A stretch of DNA of 64,000 nt from Styela clava. Lineage: Eukaryota > Chordata > Ascidiacea > Stolidobranchia > Styelidae. The notes below the pieces were generated by a model that was not told the DNA's origin, did no database searches, and saw only the letters and a program-made list of their open reading frames with translations. Where the stretch lies: positions 18,629,135 to 18,693,134 of the forward strand of contig NC_135255.1 of assembly GCF_964204865.1 (NCBI RefSeq), given 5' to 3'. Numbering within the stretch: the stretch's first letter is position 1; each line of letters starts with the position of its first letter. Positions 37,801-51,036 of the stretch are shown here, in pieces. The translations under genes and the position numbers were made by a program.

Positions 37801-40732
37801 AGCAATTCTTTTAGTAGATACAAATGAATCTGGGTTCAGATCATTCTCAAGAAATAAAGCAATGCCATCACACAATCCTGTTAAATATGAAATCCATTAG
37901 AGGAAAGGACACAAGTATGGTATATTTAATTATTAAAATTGACATATTCATAATTGGAGTATTGGACACCTAATTTTTAACCTGACTTGAATTATTGATT
38001 TTGTTTTTCAGTATTACCAAACTCAGTGGCTTTAAGTCTCGGGTTGACCCGTCACATCGCCCAGGTTGTAATATATTGAGACAATGCCGCAACAGAAAGA
38101 TTCTGGTCTATCCAAACTAAAGCATTGCCTTACATATCCATGGATGCTATTACAGAGCCTTGTTTAAATCAGAAAAATAGATATGAAAACTATCCATAGG
38201 ATTCAACAGGCGAAGTAGTTATGTGTGGTAGTAGCTATATGAATATTACATAAAAAATAAAAAAAATTCTGTTTGCGATTTTTATTTTGAGGAATACTGT
38301 TGGGATTTTTCCACTTTGAACACTGTTAAAGTAGCTACTGATACACGAGAAGCCATTATTTTTTGTGGAAGACAAAATCTTCCTAGTTCGGTATTGTGTG
38401 GAAAATTATTGCATTCACAAGGTGAAATGGTTAGCCTGGGGGTTGTACTTGTAATGTTGGAAATATATATCCGAGAGAGGATCCAGAACAAATATTACTT
38501 TTTCATTTTATTTATAGGCTACCCCAAAAGCGAAGAGTCAAGTCTCGAAATCATTGATAGTTCAGTCGAGGGTAAATGGGTAAATTCTGAGATATTTCAT
38601 ATTCAATACCGTCATAGTTCAGTCGAGATAATCAATGAAGTAATAGTTTGAATCATTAATAATAATATTTCGATGTGGTTTAATTATGAGGTGCGAGTTT
38701 TGCCAAAAATTGTGAAATATCTTCGAGACTGGTTGATTTTTGAAAAATATTGCACACTTTCAGTTTTTGAACTCAGCTAATAAAGAACCCTTGACACCGC
38801 CAATGGCTTTTTACACTTGATAGCAGGCCACAATTTATGTAATCCTAATTTTAACAAATAGTTTTATATTGGTAATTTTTCTTACTTTGCAATTGCATCA
38901 TATGGGCAACGAGCATCAACTCCTCCCGATTCTCATCAGCTACAGATCCATTCCCAGTGTAAATGAAATCAATGCATTTTTTAACACAAACTGGATTTGA
39001 TTTCTTTATGTCGACGACGCCTGCCTCACTTTCTTTTGTCTGAGAAGTTAAACAAAATAACTTTTTTAAGTTTTTAAGATTTTCAACCAGTTATAAAGCA
39101 GAAATGGAAAATTAGATTTAGAAATGGGTTTAAACAACATCCTGGTTCTGCTATGGTGTAGAGCAGTAGCTCTTGGAGCAACTTGGCAGTAAATACGATT
39201 TTTGCAGTTTTATCAATTTCTTATTTACACTATATGGAAGAAGTGGAAAAGAGTTCCACACTAAAAAACATGGTAAGATACCACTCACTGCATATTGTAA
39301 GAAATGTCCAGTTCTAACAGAAATTTTCTGTTAATGAGGTTGTTAATGGATCAAATGACATTTTTTTATTTCAAAACGCCACTACTTATACAAGCATGTA
39401 CAAATAAATTTGATATTCCGAAAGCGATGTATAATCCAGAAACATGGTTTAAATCAATTGACTGTAGTTAACAAAGTTGAATGGGCACTCCAGAAGTATG
39501 TGGAATTAATTTCGTTCGCTTACTTTACAAAGTTGTGTAAAGGGACGGAAACCTATGGGCAGTTGGTATATCCACTTGGCTAACATGGACAGTCCCGAAT
39601 TCGTTATAGAACTTAAATAAGGAAAATCGGAATAAAATTATGGTCCAACCCAAACCTGGTACACATATTACGAGAGTACCAATTGAATGAACCAATAGGG
39701 ATCTCATTGTCAATGCAGCAAATAAAAATTATTATAAAATGAAGAATTTTCTGTACATCTTCACTTCAAGATCTTAACACAAGATTCTTCACATCTTTGG
39801 CCCTGAACAAAGCCTATACAGCATTGATATTTCACAATATGTAAGAAGCAACTTATATTTGGCATCGCTCAATTTATTACACCCTGGGTGAAGTGGAGGA
39901 CATGGGATTTGAAACTAAGATTTGTAATCTGCGATGCGAACAAAATCAAGTCTCACGCATCACCCACTAGGCCATCATACAGGCCTAAATACCTAATTTC
40001 AAATGTATTCAAATACTGAATCGTTTTTGTCATTCCTGTGTGGGTAAAATTAGGCTAAAGTACATATACTTACATCATGAGACAGCATTGCCTTGAAATA
40101 ATCTGATCCAGCTGAAACCACATTTTTATGAACTGGAAATTCTTCAGATCCAGCTTTTATGAGAAAATCACAGAACATTTTGTTCTCCCTCATTCTGGAA
40201 AAAAAGTTTGGACAATTAACAAAATCAATTAGAAATCTCAGATCTTACCGAGTTCACATACACGATTACCATGTGTGGGTTCGCAGGTTCGAATCCCTAG
40301 TTCATGTAACTACTGGTCGGTTAGAGCCTCCTCCACCATCAAGCCCATGCTTTCAAAAAAAAAATGCTAACTAATCCCATAATAAAATGGACTGGTAACC
40401 AGACGAGAGGACATAGTTTGCCGTACGAATAAGCCGTCTTATAACTTTCCTCTCCCCCGGGAAAAATATGTGAATCCTATCCTATCATACCCAATTCCAC
40501 TCAGACACACATGAAAAAAACTTGAATAGACAAAACATCTCCAAAAAACATTTGTTAATTAATTTCATCCAACTACCCTGGTGACAAGTCTAGCTTAGCT
40601 ATGTTAGTGTCAAGTGTCTTGACCTTAAATGGCTTTATCGAAAACAATATAAAGTATAAACCTGTTTAAATTCTTCAATAACTCAGCATCATGGGCACTC
40701 TTATCCATTGGGATTGTTCGTTCCACTTCCAT
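31893..40732 (-). CDS. Gene C: BTB-BACK-Kelch protein, diverged kelch domain, 13 exons, 550 aa
   Basis: Exons in gene order: 40662-40732, 40074-40194, 38886-39039, 37660-37877, 37010-37156, 36678-36771, 36447-36464, 36293-36369, 35448-35628, 34912-35046, 34626-34784, 33270-33414, 31893-32025, total 1653 nt, open throughout. The BTB exons are almost those of the other copies: exon 2 differs from gene E at 2 of 40 residues. The first kelch exon after the linker (exon 9) keeps only 28 of 61 residues of gene E. The linker exon 6 is unrelated at many positions (PLVFNSVKCWRPMM), and the microexon is just 18 nt (QNENN). The last exon is longer and ends LCLNTDYE*. Intron 5 has a normal GT donor. This is the most divergent copy and probably has its own target. 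CUL3 adaptor function is inferred from family. Confidence 0.87.
32734..33079. mobile_element. hAT-like MITE (gene C intron 12)
   Basis: Ends CAGGGGTATGCAAC and TTGCACAACCCTTG with internal cggcccgc and gtggcccac words of the GGTGTGCAA family. Flanking 8-mers are only weakly alike. Confidence 0.5.
33080..33235 (-). repeat. SINE fragment, reverse (gene C intron 12)
   Basis: Reverse-strand body fragment of the tRNA-derived SINE (gaggaagtcgtaaccggtaa, ggagtccagcatctt), abutting the hAT-like element. Both ends are missing. Confidence 0.5.
33905..34486. mobile_element. 582-bp hAT-like element with 8-bp target duplication (gene C intron 11)
   Basis: Inverted ends CAGGGCTACTCAACT and AGTTGAATAGCCCTG (one base inserted); target duplications gcttatag (33897-33904) and gcttagag (34487-34494), 7 of 8. 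The minus-strand ORF inside (33914-34099) has no transposase motif that I recognise. Confidence 0.75.
35932..36244. mobile_element. hAT-like MITE, GGTGTGCAA family (gene C intron 8)
   Basis: Ends CGGGGGTGTGCAACC and TTTGCACACCTTTG; flanks cattaaat and atttaaat, 6 of 8. Interior ggagggccagatacaaataa and ccgcggaccgc match the family. Confidence 0.65.
37280..37560 (-). repeat. tRNA-derived SINE, reverse (gene C intron 4)
   Basis: Reverse strand carries the head with B box ggttcgaaccc, the body and the conserved ggccgtggttcgccatatga. Orientation is opposite to the copy in intron 4 of gene D, so the two insertions are independent. Confidence 0.7.
39560..39680. repeat. CTCCCGTAGTATG-type short repeat, copy 3 (gene C intron 2)
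   Basis: Degenerate copy: cacttggcta, ggaataaaattatggtccaa and acacatattacgagagtacc align with the other three copies. Confidence 0.5.
40250..40490 (+). repeat. SINE, internally deleted (gene C intron 1)
   Basis: Begins in the tRNA-like part (gggttcgcaggttcgaatcc), lacks the segment after it, and resumes in the body at ctactggtcggttagagcct through to the aatcctatcctat tail. Present only in gene C. Confidence 0.65.
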
Positions 40733-42135
40733 GTTTGAATAATGTTGAAATAGTAACACCTGAAGGCTAGGTAACTGAAATTTTTTAAAAACTATTTGAA
40801 AAAAAAACATATACATTACAATAGCATTGGCATAACTGCAGAACAGAAATCGTGGGGTATTTACAAGAAATGCTCTTCATAAGAAACTAAATAAAAACAA
40901 AGCTATCATCGATAAATCAGTAAAAAATGCACAGAACAAGGGTTTGAAATTTTTGAAAATCCCCCACAACCAGTAGTATACTGAGAAGCTCAAATTGGTA
41001 ATGAATATCGGTGGTCATTCTGAATTAGTAATAAGAGCGTGAATAACATTAAAAACGAAATTTGTTCATGGCAGAGAGCTATGTTTCACCGAAAAATGAT
41101 TCCTGCAGACAATTAATTATACTGTTATCAGAATTCTTTTCCGTACACAGCCGAAATCTAAGTATACCAAGTCAATACTGAAGGTCAATCCGGAATCTAA
41201 GTTTTTTAACCTAAATGAGATATGGCATCGCAAGCAATATATTTTGTAAAGCTTGAATCTGCGAAATTCAAATGAGCTTCAAACTTTATAATGTAAAAAT
41301 AATTCAAGAATACATAATCAGACAATCACATCAACCATCACCATAAATGGAAAAGATACTAGATTTAAACTTGAAGATCAATAGAGAGACAATAGAAGAT
41401 GTTGGGTATAAATATTTGAAATTATGCATGAGGTAAAATTCTACTTGGGCAATTATGTGTGAGAACATTGCTGGACATATCGTCGAGTAAAATTTCCTAC
41501 ACCAAGCCTTTAATCTAATACCTCAATCAGATTGTATGTTATTTTTCAAGTCATGAGCACCCCTCAGCACATGTAAAACTTTTCATTACTGGAATTTGAA
41601 TATATCATAGTATTAATACACGAAAAAAAACATATGAAAAATGTAAAACCTTTTAAAACCACAATTTGGTCATATAAAGTCGGCTACAAAAATAGTACAC
41701 TAAAAATGTTTACATGAAAACAAGCAGAAAATCAAATTATTTGAATTCTCATTCTATGTGCAAACAAAGTATAAGAACAGATTTGAAAATTCAGGAGATT
41801 GCAAAGATACGGTTAAAGAATATTTTAAGACAATTATATCTTTTTGCACATTTGAATGTCACATGGAAATCACGTTGTGGAAGGATTGTTATGAACGGAT
41901 AATTAAACCAGCTGACACTTAGCTATCTCATCCAACTATGTCCTGACATTGGAACAAATTTAACTGACCAACTAATCTCATAAGCAATCTCAGGCTTAAT
42001 TGCTAACAAAGTGAAGCAACATGATTCGTCATACTACTATTATTTTCGGAATGTTAATGATGAATAATACATATATATGTGTCGAGAGACGAAGTTTTCT
42101 TTCAAAAAATATTGTATAAATAAACTCTTTGCGTA
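40733..42135. other. Intergenic C/D
   Basis: The upstream sequence of gene C is unlike that of A, B and D beyond the first few tens of bases. No repeat with clear ends, RNA gene or exon was seen. Confidence 0.4.
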
Positions 42136-45100
42136 TCAAGTTGGTAAACACAGCGCAAAAGAAGCTTCAGAGAATATTCCTTTTCCTGTAAGATTCTCAA
42201 TAGTTTTCCATTTGTTTTGAATGTCATCATATTCTTCGATAGTACTAGAACCAGGACCACTCCTGTGAGTAAAGTATGCAATATATAACAGGTGAGAAAA
42301 TAGAAAATCTGTTTGCTATTTTAAGATAATGACTCAATAAGGTTATGTGACATATTGCTAACATAAAAAAAGTTTCACTTTCCTTTTATCATTTGAAACT
42401 CCAAATTGAATTCAAATAAAAATTTATTTCAAATTGAGGGAAGAATAACCATCAAGGTTTTTAAAAAGAAAAATGATTTGAACAAGCTGAAATTATTTAA
42501 TATATGTGTGATAGCATTTGGCAATTTTTAATATTTCCTATTATTTTGACTGACTTATTCTAATATAATGAAATGTAGAATAATGTTTCTCAACGATTTA
42601 CCAAGACCGTCAATTGCAATAAATAAATCAGAAACTCGAATTCCTAATGTAAAAAACAATATATTACTATTTACCCTCCCACCGCATATATTTTGTTCCC
42701 CAAAATGCAAGACCCAAACTGGGATCTTTCAAGGTTCATATTGGCAACTGATGTCCAGGTTTCAGTTGTAATATCGAAGCATATTGCAGTGGAAAGGCAG
42801 TCACCCCAAGGGCTTCCTCCTGTTAAAATAAAGAAAGACCAATTCAATGCCTTCTTTTGTATGTTTACACACATGCAAAATATGATGAATACTTATTTGA
42901 GCACATTCAATAAATATATTGTTGGCAGTTGGCACATTGCACTTCATGACGAAATACAAATAATTAACAAGAAATTAATTCAATGCAACCAAAATTCCCA
43001 CACAACCAAAAGCAAACGTTGCGACATCCCCTGCTATCCAAGTCCACGTAGCTGGAATAAAAACCTAGCAATCTATTGTTATACCAGTAAATAACTTAGA
43101 CTGTGGCCCGTCATATGACTACGCCATTAGCATTACTCTGACTAACGATTGATTGAAACTCCATTAAACCTCAATGAATACCAACTTGCTTCTATACAAT
43201 AAACCAAACCTCACTCTTGTAAACTAAATATAATAAACCACATACCTAGCACATAAATGCTCTTATTCAATGAAACTGCAGCAGCGAAGCAACGACCTGA
43301 TGGCATAGGCTTGGCAGTCGACCATTTTGCCACTGATGGATCCAGTTTTTGGTTTGTAGTTACTGATCGGTTACCATCTATTCCTCCAATGCAAAATATA
43401 AAACCTAGAAAACAATGGCATTCAGAAAGAACTCTTTCACTTCTCAATGTTTACTGACCGCATTGACTCTAAATAGGACAAAAAATATCCTATTTTATTG
43501 TGAAAAAAATAAAACTTGCATTTTTGTACTTTCAAAATATAATATCTTTCTTTTTAAAAAACACTTATTTGTGATCATGTATATTTTGAAACAATTTCAT
43601 GTCTTTTTGACACAGTAAAATGTGCCATTAACATAGACGAGTCATTTACTTCAAGCAGTGCCAAATCGTAATGTACCTTCTACATATGGTAGACATATTA
43701 TGACAATGATTTGAATGACAATTATAGATATAATAAGTTATAATCTGATTCTTCATGCGACAGTGTGGAGTCCAGTATTGTATAAGTATATATTTTAACA
43801 AGGATTCTAGCTTGTATAATCAGCGGTTAAGTGTAAGCAGCAGTTTGATGTCTTACTGCTTAGCATGCTGCCGAGTGAAAAAGAACAATTTATTCATTCA
43901 CCAACCCGAAAACATACATGAATGCGAACAAATAGATGATAATTATTTACCATTGGCAGATACCACTGCGCATTCGTACCCTGACACTGGCTTGTTTGTA
44001 AATGATGACCATGATCTAGTTAGAAGATCATATTTTTCAACAGCTGTGCTTGTACGAGAAGAATCATCGAAAACATAGATTGCACCTGCGATTGTTAGAG
44101 GCAAGCATGTATTATATTCTTCACATTAAATTAATGCACATTCATATCACGATAGTCTGCTAATCTATGCAATATTTTTTTGAATGTCTTTTTGATTTGA
44201 ATTATTTTGAGTCTTGTAGTGACTACAATCTACTGACATAGCTGCCTATATATTTATAACTGTTATTGTCTTAATGTGAAATATTGTTAAAGTGTGGAAT
44301 GTTTTAAAATATGATTGTTCAATAGTTTAAATTATGTCAGTATCCTGATTTATTAACTTTGCCAGTATATATAAAGTTGTGATACCAAAGTTAAAACGAG
44401 AATATCGGTCGGAGACCGAAGACTTATCGATCGAAACTGCGGTTTTGATTCATAACTCTATAGTGACACCGCGTGTCCCATCACTAATTAATTAATAATA
44501 CCTATCGACATACTTACCGATCTGAAGATCGATAAGTAATGAGAAATTGAGCGTCTTGAATATTTGAACTCACCACCGTGAACTACAGCTCTCAGCCTTC
44601 CCATAACTAATCGATCTGCCAGTTTTTGCCAAGTTGAGTTCGTTTCAGTATAGTTTTGGAGGCAAAAGTTGGTTTTATCGTAGCCCAGAATATAGACATC
44701 ATTGTCAAGCAGAACAGCAAGAAATTTTTTTTTTGAAATTTCATTAGGTAATGTCTAAAATACAATTGAGATATACAAATTGCGAATATTAAAACTAGTT
44801 CAGAATTGAGTAAAACTTAAAATTTCACAAAATTGAATTTTTCAATTAGTAGAAGATAAAGTTTAGGACAAGTTCTTATATTAGTAAATTCACCGATATT
44901 TAGTAAATTGAAAAGTTATTATTAGCAGTAACAGTATAATTTCTCCGTAAAAAATACAATCAAATGAGGTATTCGCATTTCAATACATACTTTTATTGTC
45001 TTCCACGTTTTTGTTTCCGGATAAAATCCTTGGAGTGAATTTGAAGTCTTGTAAAAGATAGCTATAGCTGAAATATAAAAACTCAGAAAAATATAAAATT

Positions 45101-48100
45101 TCTACAGAAAAAATAAAGAAAAATTAAAAATATATCAAATTCTATTATACCATTGTTTTTTGTCTTCATTTTATCATCTATAAAATAGAAAATAAAAAAT
45201 AAATATTATTACCCTTCACTCATACAATTTTATTATTGCAAACATGCAAATCAAAGGAATTGCTGGACTCTTCGTTTTATCAAAGTGATTCATGCAAACT
45301 ATTATTTAAAACATTGAAACACTGGTTAATTAATAACAATACCTGGCATGACATGTGAACAACATAAGTTATTCATAAGATTAAGCTATCTTTGGGGATT
45401 TTTGGGTTGAATATGAAAACTTATTCTACCTAAAAATTACTATTTACTCATATATCTCATAACATTAACCAAAGAAACACAAACTAATTACCCATAAATT
45501 CATGATCCTTTGAGCTAACTTGACTCATAACCATCATAAAAAGAGATTTCCAACAAGGCATAGAGTTGTGAATAAGAGGCTAGAAATAAAAAAAAATTTA
45601 TTACTTTGACTTTCAGAGAAACACATTTTTCCAGTGTATATTTAGCGAATATATTATAGTACGATAAATAATTCATTCTCCTAAATTCGACTGCAATGAA
45701 ATTGCACTATTCTTTTTAGGAATGCTACCAATTGCCAGACCATGATAAAAGCCAAATAGCTAACATTTCTGATCTTTAAACATTGACCAAATAGGAATCA
45801 GTAAATGATCAATGGCTACCCTAAAAAGACAAAATATGTCAGCAATCCATCTCACGCATAATCCCCTGTGAGTCAACAAGAGAAAAGAGACAATGCGCTT
45901 GGCACGGAGTAGCAATCTATGACTATTTCAAAGATTTACTTACTACCAGATTGATATATCCCAAGGCCATGATGGAGTTAAGTGCACTAATTAAAATCCT
46001 CTAGATCTGAGAAATGGCTAATGCAAGACATCACTTTTTTGTCTTAAACACCAGAGTGGATAAAGCTGACACTGCACTTTAAAGAGTGTATGTCAATACT
46101 GACTCGGAAAAAAGAATAGTAAAAGTAACTTCTACAAAGTGCAAGTTCTTAGAATGAGAAATGAAAACAAAAATAATTTTACATAGGCATTTTTAATATC
46201 GCATTAGTACAGGGGTGTGCAAACTGCGGGCCGCGGGCCAAATGCGGCCCACAAGAATAAATTGTGCAACCTGTGGAGAAGTGCCAATTTTGAATGATAT
46301 GCGGCCCGCGTAACAAGTTTTAAATTTAGATTAATATGGTACATGTGAGCAATTCCAATCCTTTTGCGTCGCAAAGCCTACTATACCCGAGTAGGCTGAG
46401 TCCACTCTATTATCTATTATACTTATGACGTTACTTCTGTCTTATGAGATACAGAAGATAAATGAGTTTTTTTGCACATCTATATGCTTAGAACAGAACA
46501 GATTTGACAGTCAGTTGCAAATTTCTCACTGAATTTGTTTAAAGTCGTCGTGACAATAAATCTGAATAGCAATTTTATTCAGATATTTATGCGTCTCAAC
46601 TCATCATTTCTGCAAAGACTCCTAAAACACCATACGATCAGTAACATAAAAGAAACTAGTTGTAACTATTAGAAAACCTATGTTGAATAAAGGTGCGGCC
46701 CACTCTTTCACCCAGTTGTTTGTATCTGGCCCTCCTGTATTAAAGGTTGCGCACCCTTGCATTAGTATATACCAGAATTGATATAAAACAACTCTCACCT
46801 CATTTTCCACAAGATACTTTATATATTCAAATTGCAATTTTGAAAAATCCAAGGTTTTGAAATTTTCTTCAAATTGTTCAGCACGGCCACTTGGTTCATA
46901 ATTAGTCCATATTATCAACGCTTTGCATTTATCAGCAACAGAAGCCTTAAAAGAGAAAATTAGATAACTGGTTACGGTAAGGAGCATTGTTTGAAGTAAA
47001 GATGGTTCACGAAACCACTGGTCGGTTACGGCTTCCTCCACTATCAAGTCAATGCTTCCGAAAACAAATAAGTAACTACCCATACCTGACATAGTATGGT
47101 AACCGGCGAGACGCAGTGGTTCGCCATATGGTTAAGTCGTCTTATCGGCTTGACTCTCCCCCGGGATAAATATGTGATACCTATCCTAGGATTTGAACAG
47201 TTATAATCAAATAAAATTACAGTGAGCTAATCAATCATTAGGAAGAAACTTGTTGTGTGTTTACAAGTTAAAATGCTACAGGAGATGATTGCGAGTAGAC
47301 TTTTCGTTGTTGCGGGTAGTCTAGCGGGTACTCCAGCTGCAAGATATAGCCTTACCTTCACATCGCTTGAATGTAGCAAAAAAGATACATATTTCTTTTC
47401 CAGAAACTTGAAATCGTCAGAGGTGGCTATTTGACAAAAGTGTTCAAAAGCAAATTTATTGCAATAATCATCCAAATTCTTACAACCGAACGTGGTTGCT
47501 ATTCTTTTCGTTGACACAAATGATTCAGCACACAAGTCGTCCTCCAGAAACACTGCTATTCCATCACAGAGTCCTACAAAATAAGCATTTTTCAGAATTT
47601 TGGAACGCAATGGGTAAAAAATCTATATTTAATTAGATTTTTATCAAACTCAATAAATTAAATACACAAGCAAGGCACAACTAAATAAACCTGAATCTTG
47701 CAACAAAACTGATAAAGCAAAACGTTTATTTTGAACATATGACAACACTGAGATAGATATTTTTTCCAATCAACAAAAAAGATGAGATTAATGTTCACCA
47801 ATTTGAAATATTCAAAAACTAAACCACCTCGATGCGAAAAAATGATTGCAACTAAGAAAAAAAAAATCTTGCTCTTTACTTTGCAATTGCATCATATTTG
47901 CAACGAACATTAACTCTTCCCGATTCTCATCAGCTACAGATCCTGTTCCAGTGTAAATGAATTCAATGCATTTTTTAACACAAACTGGATTTGATTCCTT
48001 TATGTCAACGACGCCTGCCTGGCTTTCTTTTGTCTGAAAAGAAGTAAAAATAAAACAAATGAAATTAATACAAAACATGGAACATCAGTCTTGATAGGTA

Positions 48101-49496
48101 ACTTTAATTTATGCTTTAAGTATAAAATGGGGAAATCTCCCAACCAGATAAAAAGGAAAATTGGAAATTTAGATAATTTTTAAAAATGGGGTAAATGTAG
48201 GTTTGAACAATAGTAGAAGCGCTTGAAATCAGAATGGCCAAACTTAATATCAAATTGTATTAGATTGGTTTTACCAATTTTGCATTCACACTAGATTGGA
48301 GAAGTAAAAAAAGTTTTGCACTGTAGAACAAGGCAAGATACCACTCACTGCATATTGTAATACATATTTAGTCCTAATAGAACTGACTATAATGTCTGTT
48401 AAAGACATATTTGATATATCCAATTTTATAGAAATTCAGACAAATCATTATGATATTTTTATAACAATAGTGCTGTATGATGCCAAAAGTTTACAGCAAG
48501 GCTGAAATTCTTAATTATTCTCTGCAGTTAGACAAAGTTAAATAAACCAGCATGGGACTCATTTCCATATGCTCGGTATAACAATAAAAATATTGTTGTA
48601 AATAAAAATATTCAAAACTATTTTCAAATTTTAAATTTGTCGAACAAGGTCTATCTATATGAGCAGCCACTGATATCTCACAATATATAAGGAGTTACTC
48701 TTGTTTAAAAAGAAACAAAATCTTTTTGGTTTGGAATCGTCTACACCATGGATAAGGTGAGGGACTCAAAGTCGAGATATGTAATCTGCAATGCAAACAC
48801 AGCTAATTCCAATTTTTTTAACTGCTAGGCCATCGCACAGGCCTAAATACCTTGTTTCAAATGTATTCAAATATTCAAATCATTTTTATCATTTTTCCAT
48901 GTGTAGGTAGCACTATGATTAGGTACATATACTTACATCATGAGACAGCATTGCCTTAAAATAACCTGATCCGGCTGAAACTACATTTTTATGAACTGGA
49001 ATTTCTTCAGATCCAACTTTTATGAGAAAATCACAGAAAATTTTGTTCTCCCTCATTCTGAAAAAAAAATTTTGAAACAAATTGGAAGTAGAAATATCAG
49101 ATTTTACTCAGGGCGAACCTAATTGAAAATTCCCAAAAAACACAAAATACTTGAGTAGACTCATCATCCGCAAAAAAAATTTGGTCCTTTAAAAAAGATT
49201 TTTCAGGGTTGAGAACTTTGCAGCCATGAGTCGGGGTCAAAAATTTCCATCAGTCCTAATTGTTTTTTAGATGGCTCAAGATTTTTCGAATTTGGTCTTG
49301 AAAATGATATTTCCTTCAACTAATCTGGTGGCAAACCTAGCTTAGCTAAGTTAGTGTCAATTTTTCATAGTTGACCCAAGCCAGACCTTAAATGGCTTGA
49401 TCGAAAACAATATAAAATCATAAACCTGTTCAAATTCTCCAATATCCCAGCATCATGAGCATTCTTATCCACTGGGATTGTTCGTTCCACTTCCAT
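42136..49496 (-). CDS. Gene D: BTB-BACK-Kelch protein, 13 exons, 548 aa
   Basis: Exons in gene order: 49426-49496, 48937-49057, 47880-48033, 47356-47573, 46799-46945, 45492-45579, 45152-45178, 44991-45067, 44577-44754, 43951-44085, 43246-43404, 42675-42819, 42136-42262, total 1647 nt, open throughout. BTB (1-115) is close to the other copies, with Met to Ile and Asp to Gly changes in exon 2 and a Val instead of Met at position 9. The linker differs: exon 6 is 88 nt and the microexon is 27 nt (DDKMKTKNN). The kelch blades show clear Gly-Gly and Trp signatures (FCIGGIDG, KWSTAKPMPSGRCF, TWTSVANMN, YAVGG) and the protein ends LCLPT*. Intron 5 has a GT donor. This is the most compact gene of the array (7.4 kb). 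CUL3 adaptor role is inferred from family. Confidence 0.87.
44400..44545. repeat. Small inverted-repeat segment (gene D intron 9)
   Basis: cttatcgatc near 44427 and gatcgataag near 44527 are inverted copies about 90 bp apart, in a patch richer in GC than its surroundings (ggtcggagaccg). It could be a very short MITE or a hairpin; no target duplication is evident. Confidence 0.3.
46210..46759. mobile_element. 550-bp hAT-like MITE with perfect 8-bp target duplication (gene D intron 5)
   Basis: Ends CAGGGGTGTGCAAACTG and GGTTGCGCACCCTTG; cattagta is repeated exactly on both sides (46202-46209 and 46760-46767). It is the best-preserved member of the GGTGTGCAA family, whose other members are at 12271, 35932 and 62555. 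No transposase is seen. Confidence 0.85.
46985..47195 (+). repeat. SINE, 5'-truncated (gene D intron 4)
   Basis: Lacks the tRNA-like head and starts in the body at ggttcacgaaaccactggtc; the rest runs to the ctcccccgggataaatatgt tail region. Truncation at the 5' end is typical of reverse-transcribed insertion. Confidence 0.65.
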
Positions 49497-51036
49497 GTTT
49501 GAATAATGTTGAAATAGTAATAAAGGCTAAGTAACTGCAAAATTCTAAAAAAAACAATCTGAAATAGGAGAATATACACATTACACAAGCATTGGTATAA
49601 TAGAGGGATTAAAGATACAGTCAGCATTTTTAGAAAATATTTTTCTCAAGATACCAAATGAAACAAAAGTTATCTGCGATAAATTAATAAAAAAGATAAT
49701 CAATGAAATCAATAAAAATGATATGAGGAAGAGCTGTAGTATTATAGTTATCTATCTATAACATTTTTTGAATCAAAGATGATGCAAGAACCAATAGCAC
49801 GATGTAAAAGATTTATGTATAAACATAAAAGTCTATGAACACATAAAGTAGACAAGTAGATATAAAGTAAAATATCCCAAATGGCAGTGATTTTCAACCT
49901 ATTTGATCTGCTAACTCTTTTGATATTATAAATGGCTTGCGAATAACGCAATGAAAGGTATAGATTTACGAGTAATAACCTCAATTCCTTTTTTGACAAG
50001 AAAATACAAAGAACACTAATAGCTCGAGACTCGAGTTAGAAATAACTACAATTAAAAATTTTCCTGCAAAAAAATGGTGAAATACCAATGAGAATAACTA
50101 AGAAAGTAGTTAAAAATAGCAATGACCTTTCAATACATGCTTCGCTGAGAACAAATTTTCTATTCAGACAGGATTTAAAGAAATAACAAACACACAATAA
50201 GTTCGTTCTTGTACGATAGTTCTCAGTTTCTGAATTTTAAAATTTTCTTTTCAAGTAACTATTCATCATGACAATAGCGGTTGGCATAACGTGTATGTGG
50301 TATGAATACCACCGGCAAATTGCCACTACCAACAAATCCTAATGGCTAAATAAAAGGATTCTACATTTATCTGCGGATTCTTATCATGGATTTTGATTCC
50401 ATTTTGTTCAATTTGTAACCATGAATACGTCAATCAGAAATAGTTGAGAAAGAACAAATTGACCCGGAGCACCTGAATGTCGTTTACGAAACATAGGTCG
50501 AAAATCACTGCTATATGGAACATGGTCTTTTAATAGAATTAAACTGGAATTACCAAGACCAATCATATCTCTCCACCTTTAATTAAAAGAATATCATTAA
50601 CAATAGAATAATTTAAAATAATATTTCCATTATTAATTGAAAAGCAACGATAAATTGACATAATGGCTTTCCCAAAAAACAAGTTCATAGAAACTTAAGT
50701 GAGCTGAAATTGTATATTACGTTTTCACAATTGTTCAAGCATAAACCAACTTGAATAAGTGTGTTACAATCTTTTGGATCAGTGTACAAACTGTCTCACT
50801 TGCACAGAAATACAGGATCCAATATAATGAAATTTGAGTCTCAGGTAGCCTAGGTATACCAATGCGAAGTAAAAAGAAAACAAGCGACCATGTCAAATTT
50901 CCTGTAACAGTATAAGTATTAGAGATTCCTTGTTAAAAAAAATGAATATAATATATACATCTAACACTACAAATACAGAATCTGATTTCAATTGAAAAGA
51001 TTGGTCCAGATGAGTTTCACAGAAAACTAATCATTG
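49497..51036. promoter_or_regulatory. Intergenic D/E: duplicated upstream module and gene E 3' flank
   Basis: 49500-49760 and 50110-50310 match the two blocks upstream of gene A (14940-15200 and 15480-15690) in order and spacing, and 50470-50800 matches the 3' flanks of genes A and B. No exon is seen. Conservation of the first blocks upstream of several paralogs makes them candidate promoters. Confidence 0.45.

Noticed and set aside
46622-47092. 156-residue ORF as a stand-alone gene
   Set aside because: It joins antisense SINE, exon 5 of gene D and the end of a hAT-like MITE in one frame by chance.
47227-47610. 127-residue ORF as a stand-alone gene
   Set aside because: It is exon 4 of gene D (47356-47573) read through into its introns.
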